A stretch of 15,687 bases of DNA. Source: Haloferacaceae archaeon. Its GTDB lineage: Archaea; Halobacteriota; Halobacteria; Halobacteriales; Haloferacaceae. Every line of letters begins with the position of its first letter. The first letter of the stretch is position 1. The translations under genes and the position numbers were made by a program. The stretch is taken from the NCBI GenBank assembly GCA_018609965.1, contig JAHENP010000221.1:1-15687 (forward strand). Direction: 5' to 3'. The notes below the pieces were generated by a model. The model searched no databases. It saw only the letters and a list, made by a program, of their open reading frames with translations, and was not told where the DNA came from. This document shows, in pieces, positions 11,695-15,687 of this stretch.

Positions 11695-13578
11695 TCAGTC
11701 GTCCAACGAGGCGACCGGGGCGTCACGGGTTCCGATCCGGCGGTCGAGGAAGTCGTCCAACAGCTCCAACGACCGAATCTTCTGGTCGATGTCGCTGGAG
11801 CCGTGCCCCTCCTCGCCCAGCTCCTCGTACTCGAACCCCTCACCCTCGGTGAAGCCGGCCGCCTCCAGTTCGTCACGGAGGATACGGGCCTGCGACACCG
11901 GCACCCGCGGGTCGTTGACGCCGTGGACGATCAACAACGGACACGCGAGATTCTCGACGTGTTCCGCGGGACTGCGTTCCTCGTAGAGGTCGGCGTTCTC
12001 ATCCGGCTCGCCGAGGTTCTTCACCATCAGCTCGCTCCGGAAGTGCGGCATCGTGTTCTCGTACATGTCGAACAGATCCGACACGCCGACGGAGGTGACG
12101 GCGGCGTCGTACAGCTCCGGATACTGGACGACCTGCCAGTTCGTGGAGTAGCCGCCGTAAGAGCCGCCGTAGACGACGATCTGTTCCTCGTCAATCCAGT
12201 CGTACTCGTCGAGGACGTGTTCGACACCGGTCGCAATGTCACCTTGCTCTGCGCCGCCCCAGTCGTCGTAGATCTCCTCGACGAACCCCCGGCCGCGGCC
12301 GGTGGAGCCACGGTAGTTCACCTGGAGCACGGAGAACCCACGCGAGAGGAGGAACTGGACTCGGTAGTTGAACCGGCGCGTGTCACGGCTCCGCGGCCCG
12401 CCGTGTGGGTTGACGATCAACGGCGACGGTCGCACGCCGGAGTCGAACAACAGCCCTTGGATCTCGTACTCCTCGTAGGCGTTGTGTTCGACGGCGTGTG
12501 CGTCCGCCTCCGGCACGCCGTCGGAGTCGAACCGGATCGTCTCCGGCTCGACGAAGTCCTCGGGGTCGAACGGCCCGTACGCCGACTGGAACAGTTCCGT
12601 CGTCTCGCCGTCGAGATCGCACGCGAGCAGTGTCGCGCGGGTCGAGGCGGCGGTGTGGTTGACGACGAGTCGACCGTCGTCGAGCGGGTCGCCCAGAACG
12701 CTGGAAACTCCCGCGGGCACGTCGAGTTCCGTCGCCTCGCCAGCCTCGATGTCGTAGACGACCGGCGTGTTGGTCGAGTCGCGCGACCGCGAGGCGACGA
12801 ACCGCTCGCCGCCCGACAGGAAGTGTGACGGGTTCTCGTCGAACCCGTCTCCGCCGAACCAGGTCACCTCGTCGGTCTCCAGATCGTACACGCCCGAACG
12901 ACCCACGTCGGTGGAGTTGTCAGCGATCAGCAGCCGACGACCCTCAGGACCGAAGTCGACGGGGGCCGTCTCGGCACCCGTCTCGCCGACATCGAGCACA
13001 CGCGGGTTCGATCCGTCCGCGTCGGCGACGTAGGCGTCCTGGTTGTCGTAGTTGTCCGTCTCGTTGGTCGCGTACGCGAGTGTCTCACAGTCCGGCGAGA
13101 GTTGGGCGCCGGCAGCGGCCCGTTCGTAGTCCGTGAGCTTTGCCGTCTCTCCGGACGGCAGGTCGTGACAGTAGAGGTTGAGCTGTCCACCGGCGCTGGA
13201 GGAGAACACCAGCGTCTCGCCGTCCTCGCCGACGGCTCCGAGGTTACACTGGCCGTCCATCTCGACGACCGGCTCCGTCTCGCCATCGAGATCGATCACG
13301 TGGATGTCGTGTTGTTCGTCGCCCGCCTCGTCGCGGTGGAAGAACAGTCGATCCCCGTCCGGGTGCCACTCGAAGCCGGCCCGGACCGCCCGCGGCACCT
13401 CGCCGTCGCTCAACTGCGTCAACTCGCCCGTCTCCGGGTCGAGCAGGTGGAGTTCGTTGCGACCCGTCACGTCGTAGTAGACGCCGATCTGGTCCCCCTC
13501 GGGGGAGACACTCGGAGTGATCAGACTGGGGAGCGATGCGAGTTCTCGTAACACGTCGTCTGTCTCTGTCTCTGACAC
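11695..13578 (-). CDS. S9 family (prolyl oligopeptidase-type) serine peptidase
   Basis: The product has 627 residues from the GTG at 13578, supported by a TTTTTA box 27-32 bp upstream; an earlier GTG at 13602 lies only about 3 bp from that box. Residues 1-370 hold a WD40-like beta-propeller with repeated DPETGELTQL- and DLDGETE-type turns. Residues 390-627 are the alpha/beta-hydrolase domain: NPHGGPRSRDTRRFNY, NYRGSTGRGRGF, the nucleophile Ser473 in GGSYGGY, Asp556 in HGVNDPRVP and His592 in EEGHGS. The enzyme cleaves short peptides, as acylaminoacyl or dipeptidyl peptidases do; the exact specificity is not readable. No signal peptide is seen, so it is cytoplasmic. Length is normal for the family. 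Confidence 0.93.
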   Translation of the reverse strand: MSETETDDVLRELASLPSLITPSVSPEGDQIGVYYDVTGRNELHLLDPETGELTQLSDGEVPRAVRAGFEWHPDGDRLFFHRDEAGDEQHDIHVIDLDGETEPVVEMDGQCNLGAVGEDGETLVFSSSAGGQLNLYCHDLPSGETAKLTDYERAAAGAQLSPDCETLAYATNETDNYDNQDAYVADADGSNPRVLDVGETGAETAPVDFGPEGRRLLIADNSTDVGRSGVYDLETDEVTWFGGDGFDENPSHFLSGGERFVASRSRDSTNTPVVYDIEAGEATELDVPAGVSSVLGDPLDDGRLVVNHTAASTRATLLACDLDGETTELFQSAYGPFDPEDFVEPETIRFDSDGVPEADAHAVEHNAYEEYEIQGLLFDSGVRPSPLIVNPHGGPRSRDTRRFNYRVQFLLSRGFSVLQVNYRGSTGRGRGFVEEIYDDWGGAEQGDIATGVEHVLDEYDWIDEEQIVVYGGSYGGYSTNWQVVQYPELYDAAVTSVGVSDLFDMYENTMPHFRSELMVKNLGEPDENADLYEERSPAEHVENLACPLLIVHGVNDPRVPVSQARILRDELEAAGFTEGEGFEYEELGEEGHGSSDIDQKIRSLELLDDFLDRRIGTRDAPVASLDD

Positions 13579-13604
13579 GTGTCGTGTGGTGGGCGGGAGC
13601 ACAC

Positions 13605-13610
13605 TAAAAA
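13605..13610 (-). promoter_or_regulatory. TATA box of the S9 peptidase gene
   Basis: TTTTTA lies 27-32 bp before the GTG at 13578 and is almost the only A/T run nearby. Upstream, a 13-bp palindrome CACCCG-T-CGGGTG (13643-13655) may be a regulator site. Confidence 0.65.
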
Positions 13611-13757
13611 CCGGCAGAAGCGGTGTTCTATGTGAGACACGTCACCCGTCGGGTGGTGTCGGCCGTGACCAAGCTGTGACGACGACCGACGTGGTCCCGT
13701 CGGGAGGTGGTCTCGTCTGCCAGAAAGCCTACGTCGTCACCCCCCGCTCACCGAGTC

Positions 13758-14255
13758 GTGCCCGGCACACCGGAGCAACCGATCGGTCTCTCCGGCACCG
13801 TCGCTGTCTCGCTGGTCGTTGCGAGTGTCGCGGCGCTGGCCGCTCGGACGGTAACGACTGTCCCACAGATAGCAGTCGGTGGTGTGTGTTACGCGCTCGG
13901 GCTGTTGGGCGTGTGGGCCGGCTCCCGGCACCTGTTCCACCGGATCGGACGCAGCCGTGAACACGCCCTGTGGTTCGTGGTGTGTGTGGTCGTGCTCGGT
14001 GTGCAGTGGACTCTCCCAGTCGCCGCGACCGCCCTCACTGGCTCCGTCGTCGCACACGTGTGGCTGTTCGGCTCGACGGCGTTCACCGCCGCAGTGTTCT
14101 TCCAAGTCGGCGGTGAGGGGAGTATTCTGTTCATCTGGCCGGGTGTTTTCGCTCCCATCTCGTTGGGGGTGTTAGGCGTGCTCGTGACTGTGGAGCTTGT
14201 CGTCGTTCCGTGGGCCGTCGGGATGTTCCTTGAACGTCTCCCCGGGGCAGTCTGA
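13758..14255 (+). CDS. Small integral membrane protein, about 5 TM helices
   Basis: The product has 165 residues from the GTG at 13758; a GTG at 13707 would add 17 unlikely Ser/Pro/Arg-rich residues, so the shorter start is preferred, without promoter support. Hydrophobic segments follow one another from residue 10 to the end: SGTVAVSLVVASVAAL, IAVGGVCYALGLLGVW, ALWFVVCVVVLGVQW, a longer one around GSVVAHVWLFGSTAF, and PISLGVLGVLVTVELVVV. The only soluble stretch of note is SRHLFHRIGRSREH, a basic cytoplasmic loop. I do not recognise the family and see no catalytic motif. It is convergent with the two-TM protein. Confidence 0.7.
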   Translation: MPGTPEQPIGLSGTVAVSLVVASVAALAARTVTTVPQIAVGGVCYALGLLGVWAGSRHLFHRIGRSREHALWFVVCVVVLGVQWTLPVAATALTGSVVAHVWLFGSTAFTAAVFFQVGGEGSILFIWPGVFAPISLGVLGVLVTVELVVVPWAVGMFLERLPGAV

Positions 14256-14334
14256 TCTGACACCACCTGTCCCACCCCGACACTCCTCGTCTTCACTGTC
14301 TCTTCTCTCAGTTCGTCTCCGGTGACAGATCCGG

Positions 14335-14598
14335 TCAGCCGTCGTCTCGCTCCAGTTGGACGAGCTGTGTCCAGAGGAGTAGCCCGAGTAGTCCGACGAC
14401 GGCACCGCGCCACCCGACGAGTATCCAGAGTGTGACGGAGACGACGACAACCCCGACGAGCAGCCCGAACCCCTGTGTCGCCGACAGACTGTCGTCGTCG
14501 TTCGGTGTCGCCGCTGTGTCGTTCGGTGCAGTTGGTGCGTTGTCGGATGTCGCCGCTGTGTCGTCGGGTGTCTCTGCCGGCCCGTCCGGGTCGGACAT
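14335..14598 (-). CDS. Small two-TM membrane protein with acidic N-terminus
   Basis: The product has 87 residues from the ATG at 14598. Residues 1-40 are acidic and Thr/Pro/Asn-rich with an internal repeat (PDDTAATSDN, PNDTAATPND) and are probably disordered. Residues 43-80 are two hydrophobic helices (GFGLLVGVVVVSVTLWILV and GLLGLLLWTQL) joined by the short turn GWRGAV, so both ends should be on the same side. An ACAAGTGG element lies 26-33 bp upstream. The longer open frame upstream of this ATG is not supported. Function unknown; the gene lies 89 bp downstream of the SDR gene on the same strand. Confidence 0.65.
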   Translation of the reverse strand: MSDPDGPAETPDDTAATSDNAPTAPNDTAATPNDDDSLSATQGFGLLVGVVVVSVTLWILVGWRGAVVGLLGLLLWTQLVQLERDDG

Positions 14599-14687
14599 CT
14601 TACCGAACAGTTCCACGAGAGAGCCACTTGTGTGTTGAGAAGTGCGAGCCGGCACCGCCGGCGTCGACCGGCCTCGTCGGCAGCCGC

Positions 14688-15419
14688 TCACCCGAACTGC
14701 ATCCCGCCGTCGACCGGCAACACCTGCCCTTGGACGTAGTCGTTGTCCAACAGGTACTCGACGGTGTGGGCCACCGTCTCCGGCTCACAGGCGTACTGCG
14801 GGAGGTGTGTGTCGACGTTCTCGTGGCCGCGGAACCCAACCTCTTCCAGATACGCCAGAATCTCGTCGTTCATGTCGGTCTCGGCGGGACCCGGCGCGAC
14901 CGCGTTCACCTGCACGCCTTCCGCGCCGTACTCGCGGGCCAACGCCCGGGTCAACCCGTGGAGTCCCGCCTTGCTCGCGGCGTAGCTCGCGTCGACGGTG
15001 CCGGCGGTGCCGCCGACGGAGGAGAGAAACACCACGTCGCCGTCGGGCGCGACACAGTCGAGTGCCGCACGAGCGACGTAGAAGGAGCCGGTGAGGTTCG
15101 TCTCGATCACGCGCTCGAACTGCTCGTCCGTTGTCTCGGGGGTCCGCGCCGGGTCGACGATGCCGGCGCTGTGGACGACTGCGTCGACGCCACCCAACTC
15201 CTCGGCCGCGCTCGCGACCATCTCCTCGACTGCGGTCGAGTCGCGCACGTCCGCCTGGACTGCCGTGGCCGTCGCGCCCTGTTCTCGTGCGGTCGCGACG
15301 ACCTCGCTTGCGGCGTCCGCCGACGACCGGTAGCCGACGGCCACGTCGTGGTCGCCCGCCAGCCGTTCGGCCGCCGCTCGCCCGATGCCGCGACTCCCGC
15401 CAGTGACCAGTACGCGCAT
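14688..15419 (-). CDS. SDR family NAD(P)-dependent oxidoreductase, FabG-like
   Basis: The product has 243 residues from the ATG at 15419, where the family begins (MRVLVTGGSRGIG); the 11-codon extension upstream is not supported. The Rossmann cofactor loop is TGGSRGIG at 6-13, Asp58 in ADVRD contacts the adenine, and the catalytic set is Asn108, Ser133 or Ser134, Tyr146 and Lys150 (YAASK). Arg31 after the second strand (GYRSS) favours NADPH over NADH. The usual NNAG is HSAG here (83-86), and the loop before Tyr146 seems one residue short. The end VLPVDGGMQFG is standard. The substrate is unknown: a 3-oxoacyl or polyhydroxyalkanoate-type carbonyl is possible. Confidence 0.9.
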   Translation of the reverse strand: MRVLVTGGSRGIGRAAAERLAGDHDVAVGYRSSADAASEVVATAREQGATATAVQADVRDSTAVEEMVASAAEELGGVDAVVHSAGIVDPARTPETTDEQFERVIETNLTGSFYVARAALDCVAPDGDVVFLSSVGGTAGTVDASYAASKAGLHGLTRALAREYGAEGVQVNAVAPGPAETDMNDEILAYLEEVGFRGHENVDTHLPQYACEPETVAHTVEYLLDNDYVQGQVLPVDGGMQFG

Positions 15420-15687
15420 GTGACCAAGCTGTGGTACAACTGACTTGTTCACTTCGATCTGGTCGTCGCCTCTGTCTCGCTGCGCGCGAGAGTGTCTGCA
15501 TAGTTAGACTCCTGTCCGAGGGGCTCCGAGTAGCGGTACTGTGTCCGCAGATGTCGGCTCTGTGGCGTCGTCTGCACAACTGCCCACGACGGTGAGGGTG
15601 GTGGGGGTCGTTGGAACGTGTATGACGAGCCAGACACCCTCGCTCGCACACTCGGCGTACAGCTGTGGAACGGCCCGGCGGCGTTCC
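15420..15687. other. Region upstream of the SDR gene, no gene supported
   Basis: This is the promoter side of the SDR gene and runs to the end of the window. The sequence CACAGCTTGGTCAC on the minus strand lies directly before the SDR start codon. I see no convincing gene, tRNA or repeat. A 22-codon open frame starting ATG at 15622 and running off the end may be the start of a plus-strand gene, but it has no TATA box and no recognisable sequence. Confidence 0.5.

Noticed and set aside
13707..13757. 17-codon extension of the membrane protein from GTG 13707
   Set aside because: The added residues are Ser/Pro/Arg-rich and unlike a membrane N-terminus, and no promoter favours it.
14260..14312. 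Pyrimidine-rich tract between convergent genes as terminator
   Set aside because: It is rich in C as well as T and has no T run long enough to support a terminator call.
13665..15433. GTGACCAAGCTGTG repeated at 13665-13678 and 15420-15433
   Set aside because: One 14-bp match is close to what chance gives in a window of this size. One copy adjoins the SDR start and the other has no clear relation to a gene.
15622..15687. Start of a plus-strand gene at the window end
   Set aside because: Only 22 codons are visible, with no TATA box upstream and no recognisable sequence.

Overview
The window reads as chromosomal DNA of a haloarchaeon (class Halobacteria). The GC content is high and the proteins are very acidic. 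There are Tat (twin-arginine) lipoprotein signals and a haloarchaeal transducer. Several families are known mainly from haloarchaea (a DUF5830-like protein, a DUF7115-like protein). Most genes have a TATA-like box about 26-30 bp before the start codon, the layout of leaderless haloarchaeal transcripts; I used this to choose several starts. I cannot name the genus.

Layout. 1-196: 3' end of a sensor histidine kinase. 236-2084: a Tat-exported PQQ-type beta-propeller protein, divergent from a DUF5830-like zinc protein. 2161-3213: a DUF7115-like protein with a C-terminal coiled coil. 3214-4194: almost 1 kb without an intact gene. It holds remnants of an IS200/IS605-type (TnpB) element, a possible nuclease fragment, direct repeats, and a G-quadruplex motif overlapping a large hairpin. 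4195-5122: a minus-strand group encoding a SpoIIAA/STAS-like protein, a YbjQ (UPF0145) protein and a 40-residue membrane peptide. 5269-5949: a stand-alone GrpE-like protein carrying three identical 27-bp tandem repeats. 5971-6522: a GNAT acetyltransferase. 6605-8625: two overlapping Tat lipoproteins; the second has no canonical start codon, and its best start is ATA. 8773-10674: an Htr8-like aerotaxis-type transducer. 10711-13578: an S9 peptidase, a zinc-ribbon protein and an HNH-TM-OB-like protein, all on the minus strand. 13758-14255 and 14335-14598: two small membrane proteins, convergent. 14688-15419: an SDR oxidoreductase. 15420-15687 holds no gene I can support.

Most of the window is ordinary haloarchaeal housekeeping, sensory and surface functions. 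The points most worth a second look are the ATA start in an ATAA stop/start overlap, the membrane-anchored HNH-OB architecture, the coding minisatellite in the GrpE-like gene, the G4/hairpin beside the transposon remnants, and the unusual signalling tip of the transducer. I found no CRISPR array, tRNA, rRNA or intact mobile element, and no gene set that I could defend as a complete new defence or metabolic system.
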